Below are positions 8,562-16,515 of a stretch of DNA of 42,446 bases, piece by piece. This DNA is from Draconibacterium orientale. Lineage in GTDB: Bacteria; Bacteroidota; Bacteroidia; Bacteroidales; UBA1556. The stretch is taken from NCBI GenBank assembly GCA_020718275.1, contig DYSI01000010.1, forward strand, positions 1 to 42,446, written 5' to 3'. The position numbers and the translations under genes were made by a program. A model generated the notes under the pieces. The model was not told where the DNA came from and ran no database searches. It saw only the letters and a program-made list of their open reading frames with translations. The stretch's first letter is position 1. Each line of letters starts with the position of its first letter.

Positions 8562-9485
8562 ATGACTAAAGTACTGATTGCTACCGATAAACCTTTTGCC
8601 CCTATCGCCATTACCAAAATTAAAACAGTATTGGATGCGGCTGGTTTTGAGATGATTCTCCTAGAAAAATATACCGAAAAAAGCCAACTTATCAATGCAG
8701 TAATTGATGTGGATGCCATTATAATTCGCAGTGATTTAATTACTGAAGAGGTTATTGCGGCTGCCAAAAATCTTAAAATAGTGGTTCGTGCAGGCGCCGG
8801 CTTCGACAATGTTGATTTAAGTGCGGCTACTAAAGCTGGCGTAGTGGTGATGAATACCCCAGGTCAAAATTCAAATGCTGTGGCTGAATTAGCTTTTGGG
8901 ATGATGGTGTACATGGCTAGGGGCGCGTATAACGGAAAAGATGGTACCGAACTACGCTGCAAGACCTTAGGAATTCATGCCTACGGAAATGTTGGGCGCT
9001 ATGTTGCTACTATTGCCAAAGGTTTTGGTATGAAAGTATATGCTTACGACCCCTTTGTCAGTAAGGATCTTATCGAAAAAGATGGCGTGATAGCCCTTGA
9101 TTCCATGGAAGCCTTATATAGTACTTGCCAATATATTTCGCTCCATATTCCAGCTACTAGCCAAACAAAAAAATCCATTGGCTATGATATTCTATCGAAA
9201 ATGCCTCCTGCTGCCGTACTTGTAAACACAGCTCGCAAAGAGGTAATTAACGAGGATGAATTGGTAAAATTGATGGAAGACCGAAAGGATTTTAGCTATA
9301 TCTCGGACATTGCGCCAGATAATGCTGCTACTTTTACCGAACATTTTGCGGGGCGTTATTTCTTTACCCCTAAAAAAATGGGCGCTCAAACCAAGGAAGC
9401 AAATGTAAATGCTGGTGTGGCTGCCGCTGAGCAAATTGTCGGTTTTATCAATAATGGAAATATTCAATTTAAAGTAAACGAATAA
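8562..9485 (+). CDS. serA: D-3-phosphoglycerate dehydrogenase, short lysine-type (type III)
   Basis: Catalyses the first step of serine synthesis, 3-phosphoglycerate to 3-phosphohydroxypyruvate, with NAD. At 307 residues it has only the substrate and nucleotide domains and no ACT regulatory domain. R225 (NTARKEVI) is the substrate arginine. The usual catalytic His in 'TPHIG' is replaced by Lys: TPKKMGAQT, K271. This corresponds to the lysine-containing type III PGDHs known from Entamoeba and Bacteroidota, so it is a family trait, not damage. The dinucleotide motif reads AYGNVG, with Ala for the first Gly. The Glu of the relay appears replaced by Asp in ISDIAPDN. Flanking serC and the DUF1015 gene support the role in serine synthesis. 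Feedback control by serine through an ACT domain is not possible here. Confidence 0.93.
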   Translation: MTKVLIATDKPFAPIAITKIKTVLDAAGFEMILLEKYTEKSQLINAVIDVDAIIIRSDLITEEVIAAAKNLKIVVRAGAGFDNVDLSAATKAGVVVMNTPGQNSNAVAELAFGMMVYMARGAYNGKDGTELRCKTLGIHAYGNVGRYVATIAKGFGMKVYAYDPFVSKDLIEKDGVIALDSMEALYSTCQYISLHIPATSQTKKSIGYDILSKMPPAAVLVNTARKEVINEDELVKLMEDRKDFSYISDIAPDNAATFTEHFAGRYFFTPKKMGAQTKEANVNAGVAAAEQIVGFINNGNIQFKVNE

Positions 9486-9498
9486 CTAATAGATACTT

Positions 9499-10746
9499 AT
9501 GGCTATTGTAAAACCTTTTAAAGGAGTTCGTCCACCCAAATCAATCGTCGAAAATTTGGCTTGTTTGCCTTATGATGTGATGAATTCAGAGGAAGCTGCT
9601 AGCATGGCTGCTGGTAAAGCTTGTTCCTTATTACATATTACTCGTTCCGAAATAGATTGCGAACCAGGTATTGATATTCACTCTGAAGTAGTTTATAATA
9701 AGGCAGTTGACAATTATAATCATTTCAAAAAAGAAGGCTGGCTCAAAGGTGATTCGCAAGCTAAATTCTATATTTATGCCCAAACCATGGATGGTCGCAC
9801 TCAATATGGAATCGTGGGCGCTGCTGCTTGTCAAGATTATGTGGATGGAATCATCAAAAAGCACGAGCTTACCCGTCCCGAAAAAGAGGATGATCGGATG
9901 ATCCTTACTCGATACACTAATGCGAATATCGAACCTGTTTTCTTTTCTTACAAAGCCGTTGAGGAGATTGATCAAATTGTGGAATCGATTGTTAAAAGTC
10001 AAACTCCAGAATATGATTTTACCGCAGAAGATGGTTTTGGTCATCACTTTTGGGTGATTGATGATGCTAAAACGAATCAGGAAATTGAACGACTTTTCAA
10101 AGAAAAAGTACCTTACACCTACGTGGCCGACGGTCATCATCGTACGGCTGCTGCTGCTCGTATTGGTGCTGAAAAAGCTAGTCAAAATCCTAATCACACT
10201 GGTAATGAAGAATATAACTTCTTTATGGCTGTGCATTTCCCCGATAACCAACTTAAGATTATAGATTATAATCGCGTGGTGAAGGATTTAAACGCTTTGT
10301 CATCCAGTCAACTACTCGATAAGTTAGCCCAGCATTTTATCGTGGAGGATATGGGAACAGAGATTTACCGCCCCTCGCAATTACATGAGTTTAGTATGTA
10401 CCTCCAAAATCATTGGTATAAATTGATGGCCAAAGTAGGTACTTATTATGATAATGATCCAATTGGCGTGTTGGATGTTACCATTCTTTCTAATCTTGTG
10501 TTGGACCAAATACTTGGAATTACCGACCTTAGAACCTCCAATCGCATTGATTTTGTTGGCGGAATTAGGGGCTTAGGCGAGCTAAAAAGAAGAGTGGATT
10601 CAGGCAGTATGGCGGTTGCATTTGCGCTCTATGCCGTTTCGATGGATCAGTTGATCAATATTGCTGATACTGGAAATATAATGCCTCCAAAAACTACCTG
10701 GTTTGAACCAAAACTCCGTAGCGGATTAGTAATTCATGATTTATAA
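9499..10746 (+). CDS. DUF1015 family protein of the serine operon
   Basis: A 415-residue cytosolic protein of the DUF1015 family (SerB-adjacent in many genomes). It begins AIVKPFKGVRPPKSIVENLACLPYDV, which is the diagnostic start, and has the conserved VADGHHRTAAAA around residues 212-223. Its function has not been established with certainty. It often sits next to serA/serC, as here with only 13 bases to serA, and a link to serine or phosphoserine metabolism has been suggested from that context; inference only. The nearby candidate for the missing third step, phosphoserine phosphatase, is not otherwise present in the window. A strong terminator follows 20 bases downstream. Confidence 0.9.
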   Translation: MAIVKPFKGVRPPKSIVENLACLPYDVMNSEEAASMAAGKACSLLHITRSEIDCEPGIDIHSEVVYNKAVDNYNHFKKEGWLKGDSQAKFYIYAQTMDGRTQYGIVGAAACQDYVDGIIKKHELTRPEKEDDRMILTRYTNANIEPVFFSYKAVEEIDQIVESIVKSQTPEYDFTAEDGFGHHFWVIDDAKTNQEIERLFKEKVPYTYVADGHHRTAAAARIGAEKASQNPNHTGNEEYNFFMAVHFPDNQLKIIDYNRVVKDLNALSSSQLLDKLAQHFIVEDMGTEIYRPSQLHEFSMYLQNHWYKLMAKVGTYYDNDPIGVLDVTILSNLVLDQILGITDLRTSNRIDFVGGIRGLGELKRRVDSGSMAVAFALYAVSMDQLINIADTGNIMPPKTTWFEPKLRSGLVIHDL

Positions 10747-10766
10747 TCGATGAAACCAAATATTAT

Positions 10767-10795
10767 AAAAGGCGCTTCTAACGAGCGCTTTTTTT
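10767..10795 (+). terminator. Rho-independent terminator of the serC-serA-DUF1015 operon
   Basis: AAAGGCGCT and AGCGCTTTTTT form a 9-pair stem (one G-T pair) with a 7-base loop, followed by a run of T. It sits directly after the DUF1015 stop and rules out the short frame that overlaps it as a gene. Confidence 0.85.
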
Positions 10796-10884
10796 ATGAT
10801 TACTGGATTAGCAGGCTGAAGATTTTTCTTGAATTGGCGGATTGTTACAAGGCTAAAAATGGACGTATTATTCATTCATTGTTG

Positions 10885-10892
10885 TACTTTTG
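10885..10892 (+). promoter_or_regulatory. Possible additional -7 element
   Basis: TACTTTTG is an exact TAnnTTTG match after the serine operon terminator. It could give a roughly 140-base leader for the gene at 11041 or a short transcript; no start downstream fits closely except a 12-codon frame at 10914. Confidence 0.3.
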
Positions 10893-11006
10893 TTCTCGCC
10901 GGCTGCATATTTATGGCCCTATTTATCAATAATTTAACCTTTGCTTGGTAACAATAAGATAATACATCTATAACATGCAATTAACGATGACTTAATATTA
11001 CTAGTC

Positions 11007-11014
11007 TAGTTTTG
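11007..11014 (+). promoter_or_regulatory. -7 promoter element of the small secreted protein gene
   Basis: TAGTTTTG, exact TAnnTTTG match, 26 bases before the ATG at 11041. Confidence 0.5.
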
Positions 11015-11040
11015 CTGCAAAGTTTTAAAAACCTAAACAC

Positions 11041-11394
11041 ATGAAAAAGATTCTATTAATGGTGTTAGTAATGACCATGTTTTCCGTGCTTAACGCAATG
11101 GCTGATAACAATTCAGGAACACCTTCAAATAACGACGCAGCTCAATCTGCATCCATCACTGGTAAAATTATTGATAAAACTACTGGCGAACCTTTGGCAG
11201 GTGTGACTGTAAAAATTGAAGGTACTAATTTGGAAGTTTATACCGATTTTGATGGTAATTTTACTTTTAAAAACATTGCCCCTTCTATCATTAACTTAAA
11301 GGTGAGTTTGGTATCCTACAAAGAAAATGTCCTTAAAGACATCAGTATTCCAGCAAATCAAACCTCAGTTCTTGAGATTGCACTTGATAATTAA
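11041..11394 (+). CDS. Small secreted carboxypeptidase-regulatory-like domain protein
   Basis: A 117-residue exported protein. Residues 1-21 are a signal peptide (KKILLMVLVMTMFSVLNAMA), then a short Asn/Ser-rich linker, and from about residue 37 to the end one beta-sandwich of the CarboxypepD_reg-like type: SITGKIIDKTTGEPLAGVTV, then DFDGNFTFKNI. This is the domain found at the N-terminus of TonB-dependent receptors, but here it stands alone with no barrel after it. It may be periplasmic or surface-bound; function unknown. It is monocistronic by appearance: its own -7 element lies at 11007, and a hairpin with a T run follows at 11420. Confidence 0.85.
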   Translation: MKKILLMVLVMTMFSVLNAMADNNSGTPSNNDAAQSASITGKIIDKTTGEPLAGVTVKIEGTNLEVYTDFDGNFTFKNIAPSIINLKVSLVSYKENVLKDISIPANQTSVLEIALDN

Positions 11395-11419
11395 TACGAT
11401 TAATTAATATAAAATTTTG

Positions 11420-11450
11420 AAAAAAGGCGCATCATTGCAGCCTTTTTTTT
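11420..11450 (+). terminator. Rho-independent terminator
   Basis: AAAAAAGGC pairs with GCCTTTTTT around an 11-base loop and ends in nine T. It overlaps the upstream part of the frame that contains the next gene, supporting a later start for that gene. Confidence 0.75.
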
Positions 11451-11494
11451 TGTATAATTGTACAGCAAGTTTTACAAATAAAATTGAAAGCCTT

Positions 11495-11956
11495 ATGAAA
11501 ATGCAAAAATTCTTACTAATCATTTTTCTGTTTTTTACCACTAATTTTTTAATGGGACAAGAAATAGAACTTATCAAAGGAGTTTATTATTTAGATAAGC
11601 AACTTTATACAGGAACTTTTGAGGTGTTTTATCCCAATGGGAAGCTTAAAAATCAATGGAATATAAGCAATGGAATCTTAGATAGCATTTCGTATTCCTA
11701 TTTTGAAAATGGAAAAATTGAGGAGCAAAAATCCTATAAAAACGGGTTGAAAGATGGCCTATGGATTCTCTGGGACGACAAAGGAGTAAAATTATCAGAG
11801 GCTCGTTACAAAGATAATCTCAAGGATGGAAATTGGATTATTTGGGACGCCAATGGTGTTAAGCGCTACGATATGTATTTCCTAAAAGGCAAAAAAGTTG
11901 GAAAGTGGATCATGTGGGATGCTAACGGCAATATTATTTCGGAAAAGGAATTCTAA
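11495..11956 (+). CDS. Small exported MORN/YwqK-repeat protein
   Basis: A 153-residue protein with a signal peptide (QKFLLIIFLFFTTNFLMG/QE) and about five repeats of the YxNGxxxxxxxYKxGLKDGxWxxWD type; GLWILWDDKG, GNWIIWDANG and GKWIMWDANG are three successive copies. It is a short relative of the 560-residue repeat protein at 2909-4591, which carries the same fold with many more copies. The open frame begins earlier with TTG at 11417, but that part runs through a terminator, so I start at ATG 11495 (11501 also possible). TATAATTG at about 11452 may be a weak -7 element. Databases name this family 'YwqK antitoxin'; no toxin is adjacent. Role unknown, probably protein binding in the periplasm or at the surface. 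Confidence 0.8.
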   Translation: MKMQKFLLIIFLFFTTNFLMGQEIELIKGVYYLDKQLYTGTFEVFYPNGKLKNQWNISNGILDSISYSYFENGKIEEQKSYKNGLKDGLWILWDDKGVKLSEARYKDNLKDGNWIIWDANGVKRYDMYFLKGKKVGKWIMWDANGNIISEKEF

Positions 11957-12003
11957 GCCTGAATTGTATACTAATAATCTATAAATCAGAGTTATATATT
12001 ATT

Positions 12004-12036
12004 AAATACTTAAATATTTTAAGCGCTTAAGTATTT
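12004..12036. repeat. Nested inverted repeat in the intergenic region
   Basis: AAATACTTAA (12004-12013) and TTAAGTATTT (12027-12036) are perfect 10-base complements. Between them lies a second, overlapping perfect palindrome TTAAGCGCTTAA (12019-12030). The two alternatives are mutually exclusive in RNA. It could be a weak hairpin at the 3' end of the MORN gene or a binding site for a dimeric regulator. Confidence 0.5.
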
Positions 12037-12051
12037 TCTAAACTTTTAAAT

Positions 12052-12090
12052 AAACCTATCTGTGCTATCAAAGTGCAGCTAGGTTTTTTC
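12052..12090 (+). terminator. Probable rho-independent terminator
   Basis: AAACCTA-T-CTG on the left and CAG-C-TAGGTTT on the right form a stem with one internal mismatch, followed by TTTTCTTTTT. It closes the transcript of the small MORN protein. The rest of the 298-base gap up to udk shows no gene. Confidence 0.6.
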
Positions 12091-12254
12091 TTTTTAGCCA
12101 TGTTAAATTTAGCAAACCAAAAATTTTTAATCTATTACGACTTATTGATTAATGCCTCGATTGGCTAAAAATAGAATCCTTCTAAATATAAATGCAAAGT
12201 CATAGGTTGCTTGTTTTTAGTTAATTTTACGGCCTGCAAATCAAACAATTTACT

Positions 12255-12860
12255 ATGCTAATTATTGGAATCGCCGGAGGCTCTGGGTCAGGAAAAACAA
12301 CTGTTGTTAATGAAATAATTCATCGTTTACCTCAAAATTCGGTCGCGGTTATTTCGCAAGATTCTTATTATTTCGACAATGGTCATTTATCGAATGAGGA
12401 GAAAAAGAAAATCAATTTTGATCATCCCAACTCCATCGAATGGCAATTGCTAGTCCGTCATGTTGATGCAATCAAAGAAGATCAACCTATCGAAATGCCT
12501 ATTTATTCCTATCTCAGCTGCGGACGATCGACCGAGAATATCAAAATAGAACCACGTCGCGTAGTTATTGTAGAAGGTATTTTGGTGCTCACTAATCCTG
12601 AACTACGTGACCGTATGGATATAATAGTTTATGTAGATGCCGATGCTGATAATCGACTAATGCGCATTATTCGCCGAGACATGCACGAAAGAGGCCGTTC
12701 TTTAGAACAAGCGCTAACCCATTACGAAAAATACGTGAAACCTATGCACTTACAATTTATTGAACCGACCAAACGCTATGCAAATATTATTATTCCTAGA
12801 GGGGGTAAAAATCATATCGGAATCGACATCTTGACCCACAAAATTAAAGCAAGCATTTAA
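12255..12860 (+). CDS. udk: Uridine kinase
   Basis: Phosphorylates uridine and cytidine to UMP and CMP in pyrimidine salvage. The protein has 201 residues, the normal size. The P-loop is GGSGSGKTT at residues 8-16. SQDSYYFD is the substrate-binding Asp loop, NFDHPNSIEW the following conserved stretch, and VIVEGILVL the Walker-B-like strand. RRDMHERGR is the lid. ATG at 12255 gives the expected short N-terminus before the P-loop. It is followed 29 bases later by the large secreted PNGase-F-like protein, with which it has no evident functional link. Confidence 0.96.
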   Translation: MLIIGIAGGSGSGKTTVVNEIIHRLPQNSVAVISQDSYYFDNGHLSNEEKKKINFDHPNSIEWQLLVRHVDAIKEDQPIEMPIYSYLSCGRSTENIKIEPRRVVIVEGILVLTNPELRDRMDIIVYVDADADNRLMRIIRRDMHERGRSLEQALTHYEKYVKPMHLQFIEPTKRYANIIIPRGGKNHIGIDILTHKIKASI

Positions 12861-12889
12861 CTCAATAAATCACTATATGTCGCTATATT

Positions 12890-15800
12890 ATGAAATTTCT
12901 TAAGCTAGTCTTTTTGTTTATAATACTGTATTCGGCAAGGACTGTAAATGCACAGAATCCTGGTGATACCATCTTCGTTACTTCTTTCAATTATTCGCAA
13001 ACTTATGGCGTCAATCAATGGTCGCCAGGCATACGAGACACGATGATTGGTTTTCCCAACTCAAATTTAAGTTTTGAGAAAATTTTGATGTTTTACAATA
13101 TCCGCTGCAAAAATGGAAACGTATCGCCGGCAGTGAGTGGACAAACGGATATTGGCTGCGGAGAATGGGATGCTAGTTGCAATACTTATATTACTGATTC
13201 ATCTCAAGTGGATTCTAATTTGCAATTTACAAAGAGCCATTGGATTTCAAATTTTGTGGGCACCTCTTTTCCTTATACAAGTTCCGCCATGTATAATTTT
13301 TATCGCAATATTCAGAAAAACATTGTGGTCGATAGTATTCTTTCCGAATCAAAAGATACCATAGGTTATGGCGTTGCAAGCATTCAAAGTCCTTTTGTAA
13401 ATCAAAGTTTGCGTGCAAAAACCCAAATTCTCTACACCCAATCTGAATTGTTAGCTGCGGGGCTTGTTGCTGGAAATATCGATGGAATTTTGCTTCAGGC
13501 AATTGCTGGAAACACCAATGCCAATTACTTAAGGATTCGTATTAAACATAGTAACCAAAGTCAATTGAGTGATAGTTTACCTGATATAGGAGGTTTTTCG
13601 GAAGTGTATTTTAAAAATACCAATCTTAGCGCTGGCCTCAATCGGTTTCAGTTTTATACGCCATTTGTATGGGACGGCATTTCAAATATTTTGATTGAAT
13701 TTACTTATTCCAATACGCAACTATTTAGTAATCTTCAGTTTGTGGGTCATAGTACCACTCTTCCGATGAGTTTACTATCCCATGATGATAATGCTTTTCT
13801 CTTTAATGGTGCAAATTATGTTGAAGCCCTTAATTATAAAGGCATTCCAGGATCAAATGCCCGAACAGTTGAAGCATGGATAAAGACCAGCACTGCTGAT
13901 AAAGAAATTGTAAGTTGGGGTACTGATTTGTCATCGGCTAAATGGGTTTTCAGAATCAATAACGTTGGTGCATTGCGCGTGGAGGTAAACGGTGGATACA
14001 CCTACGGAACCACCGTACTCACTGATGGTCAATGGCATCATGTGGCCTGTGTGCTCAATGGAAGCTCGGTGAGTAATATTCAATTGTATGTGGATGGCGT
14101 TCTGGAAACGGGTTTGACGACTTCTAATTTAGCTGTTGCAACCGATACCACCCAAGGAGTAAATGTGCGGATTAGTCGTGGGCTAAACAATCGCTATTTC
14201 AACGGAAATATCGACGAAGTGCGTATGTGGAATGCTGCACTTAGCGGTCAAACGATTCGCAAATGGATGTTTAGCAGTTTACAATCAAACCATTTGAACG
14301 TCAACGCCTTGCAGCTTTATTATCCATTTGACGAAAATGCTGGCGATACCGTCTACGATCATAGTGGTCATCAACGTCATGCGGTGGCAGTGAATGTCAA
14401 TTTTTGGAGCGAGCTCAAGGGGGTTAATTTATTTAAATCCTTCGAGCTTGCTTTGGAACGTCCCAATACGGTTTTTCTACAAGGAAATTACAATCTCACG
14501 CTCACCAACGACACCCTTTTCGATAGTATTCCTCAAAGTGTTTTTCAAGTGAAGGAATATCAAATTTTGAGTCATGCCGGAACGTCCATTTCTGATCAAG
14601 TAGTTACCACCATGGACACCCTTGTTTGGAAGGCGGGTTATGATAATTTTTATGACGAACCGACAGGCTTGCTCCTCGATTCTAGCCTAAGGACTGCTGA
14701 TGGAACTTTCCAAATGGTGGATTTAAGTTATTTTAGCCGCAGAGCGATGAAATACGAGATAATGTCGTTTGTGACTCCCTACGGAATCAATTTAAACATG
14801 GGTCCTAACGGCAAAACATGGACTTTTGATTTAACAGATTTTGCGCCGATCCTCCGTGGAAATAAACGAATTACAGTGGAAAGAGGAGGGCAATGGATGG
14901 AAGATATGGATATAAAATTTGCCTTTATTGTGGGTACACCTAGTCGTAATGTGTTAGCAATAAACCAAATATGGCCTGTTAATTCAAAAAGCTATACCGA
15001 TATTATGGCTGATAAAACATACGAAACTCGCCAATTGAAACTCCACAACGGAGGTATTGCCTACAAAATAAGATCATCCATTACCGGTCATGGACAGGAA
15101 GGAGAATTTATTCCTCGAAACCATTTTATCAACGTCAACGGAGGCGCTGCGGAATATAATTGGCAGGTATGGAAAGATTGTGCAGAAAATCCATTGTATC
15201 CACAAGGCGGAACATGGATTTACAGTCGTGCTGGCTGGTGCCCTGGTGCTCCAACTAATTTGCGCGAAAATGATATCACCCCGTTCATAAACCCCGCCCA
15301 AAATAACACCATTGATTATGGTATTATCACTGCATCTGGAAGTTCTAACTATATTGTAAACAATCAATTAGTAATTTATGGGGATACCAATTTTAATCTG
15401 GATTTGGCAGTGGTAGACCTAAGCGCTCCCACCGACAAAGTAGAATATGCCCGCTTTAATTCGATTTGTAAGGATCCGAGTATCGTGATTCAGAATAATG
15501 GAAAAACCCCTATTACTAGCGCTAACATCCATTATTGGGTTAATAATAGCGCCCAAGTTCACAGCTTTCAGTGGACAGGTTCACTTGGATTTTTGCAAAA
15601 AGCTACCATCAATTTACCCGTAGATTCGGCTTTATGGAGCGATTTGCAACAGGGCATAAACCAATTTCATGTGCAACTGATGAATGCCAACGGTAGTAAC
15701 GATGATTATACCTACAATAATTTCTACCATTCTACCTTCACTATCCCTGACGTAGTGCCAAGTAATTTTGTTATTTTTCTGAGTACCAATGTGGCGGCAA

Positions 15801-16342
15801 GTGAAACCTCCTATAAGATTTACGATGAAAACAACAACATAATTTTTCACAAAAACGGACTCAGCAATTCAAAAGTGTATCGTGATACTTTCCTCTTAGC
15901 CCAAGGTTGCTACCGATTGGAAGTTCTTGATAGTGATGGAGATGGACTTAAATTTTTCGCCAATAGCGATGGATCAGGAAGCCTAAGTCTAAGACGTTTG
16001 ACTGGTCCTGTGATTAAATCCTTCAATCCTGATTTTGGAAGTAGAATCACCTATAATTTCACGGTGGATTATCCGCTTAGTTACGAGGATTTGTTTCCCT
16101 CCAACCAAACCGCAGTATTTCCTAATCCAACCAAAGGGAAGTGTACTATACAACATGAGGGTGAAACAGCCAAAAAGCTCCAAATTTTTGATGCAATGGG
16201 TAAGCTAATTCTTCAAAAAGAAATGGGAATTAATAGCATAAAAAAATATGAAATTGACTTATCAAATTATCCTAAAGGACTGTATATTATGCAGCTGTAT
16301 TACAAAAATAGGAGTGAGCAACATAAAATAATTCTTCAATAA
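12890..16342 (+). CDS. T9SS-exported PNGase F-related protein with a LamG insert
   Basis: An 1150-residue secreted protein. Residues 1-21 are a signal peptide. Residues about 55-200 look like the first half of a peptide-N-glycosidase F-type jelly roll, including FEKILMFYNIRC and CGEWD (90-94). Residues about 298-463 form a LamG/concanavalin-like domain (VEAWIKTS, DGQWHHVACV, GNIDEVRMW). Residues 625-685 (FVTPYGINLNMGPNG, TFDLTDFAPILRG) and 687-801 (SITGHGQEGEF, WKDCAENPLYPQGG, RAGWCPG) strongly resemble the N-glycanase core and C-terminal domain. Residues 1074-1150 are a T9SS type A sorting domain (FPNPTKGK ... NYPKGLYIMQL). PNGase F removes N-glycans from glycoproteins; whether this relative keeps that activity is not shown. 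It should be on the surface or released. Probably monocistronic or co-transcribed with udk. Confidence 0.85.
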   Translation: MKFLKLVFLFIILYSARTVNAQNPGDTIFVTSFNYSQTYGVNQWSPGIRDTMIGFPNSNLSFEKILMFYNIRCKNGNVSPAVSGQTDIGCGEWDASCNTYITDSSQVDSNLQFTKSHWISNFVGTSFPYTSSAMYNFYRNIQKNIVVDSILSESKDTIGYGVASIQSPFVNQSLRAKTQILYTQSELLAAGLVAGNIDGILLQAIAGNTNANYLRIRIKHSNQSQLSDSLPDIGGFSEVYFKNTNLSAGLNRFQFYTPFVWDGISNILIEFTYSNTQLFSNLQFVGHSTTLPMSLLSHDDNAFLFNGANYVEALNYKGIPGSNARTVEAWIKTSTADKEIVSWGTDLSSAKWVFRINNVGALRVEVNGGYTYGTTVLTDGQWHHVACVLNGSSVSNIQLYVDGVLETGLTTSNLAVATDTTQGVNVRISRGLNNRYFNGNIDEVRMWNAALSGQTIRKWMFSSLQSNHLNVNALQLYYPFDENAGDTVYDHSGHQRHAVAVNVNFWSELKGVNLFKSFELALERPNTVFLQGNYNLTLTNDTLFDSIPQSVFQVKEYQILSHAGTSISDQVVTTMDTLVWKAGYDNFYDEPTGLLLDSSLRTADGTFQMVDLSYFSRRAMKYEIMSFVTPYGINLNMGPNGKTWTFDLTDFAPILRGNKRITVERGGQWMEDMDIKFAFIVGTPSRNVLAINQIWPVNSKSYTDIMADKTYETRQLKLHNGGIAYKIRSSITGHGQEGEFIPRNHFINVNGGAAEYNWQVWKDCAENPLYPQGGTWIYSRAGWCPGAPTNLRENDITPFINPAQNNTIDYGIITASGSSNYIVNNQLVIYGDTNFNLDLAVVDLSAPTDKVEYARFNSICKDPSIVIQNNGKTPITSANIHYWVNNSAQVHSFQWTGSLGFLQKATINLPVDSALWSDLQQGINQFHVQLMNANGSNDDYTYNNFYHSTFTIPDVVPSNFVIFLSTNVAASETSYKIYDENNNIIFHKNGLSNSKVYRDTFLLAQGCYRLEVLDSDGDGLKFFANSDGSGSLSLRRLTGPVIKSFNPDFGSRITYNFTVDYPLSYEDLFPSNQTAVFPNPTKGKCTIQHEGETAKKLQIFDAMGKLILQKEMGINSIKKYEIDLSNYPKGLYIMQLYYKNRSEQHKIILQ

Positions 16343-16470
16343 AACGGGAGATATTATGAGGAAAAAATCTTTTGAATGGATTAGAAAATTCGGTATTAAG
16401 TGAAGTATTTATTATTTCAAAAATTTGATAAATGTTAGGTTTTAACCGCGCAATCAAACATAAAAATAAC

Positions 16471-16478
16471 TAATCTTG
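16471..16478 (+). promoter_or_regulatory. Possible -7 element of the OB-fold lipoprotein gene
   Basis: TAATCTTG differs from TAnnTTTG at one base and lies 37 bases before the ATG at 16516. Confidence 0.35.
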
Positions 16479-16515
16479 CAATCAAATTAATTTCAAACAA
16501 AAATACGAAAATTTT

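Noticed and set aside
9631-10251. 206-codon minus-strand frame across the DUF1015 gene
   Set aside because: Shadow of a well-supported gene; Ile/Ser/Phe-rich composition typical of antisense reading.
10750-10932. 60-codon open frame after the DUF1015 gene
   Set aside because: It begins 3 bases after that gene and runs straight through a strong terminator hairpin; no family resemblance.
11417-11494. N-terminal extension of the small MORN protein
   Set aside because: Starts with TTG and is encoded by the terminator of the previous gene; the signal peptide begins at 11495.
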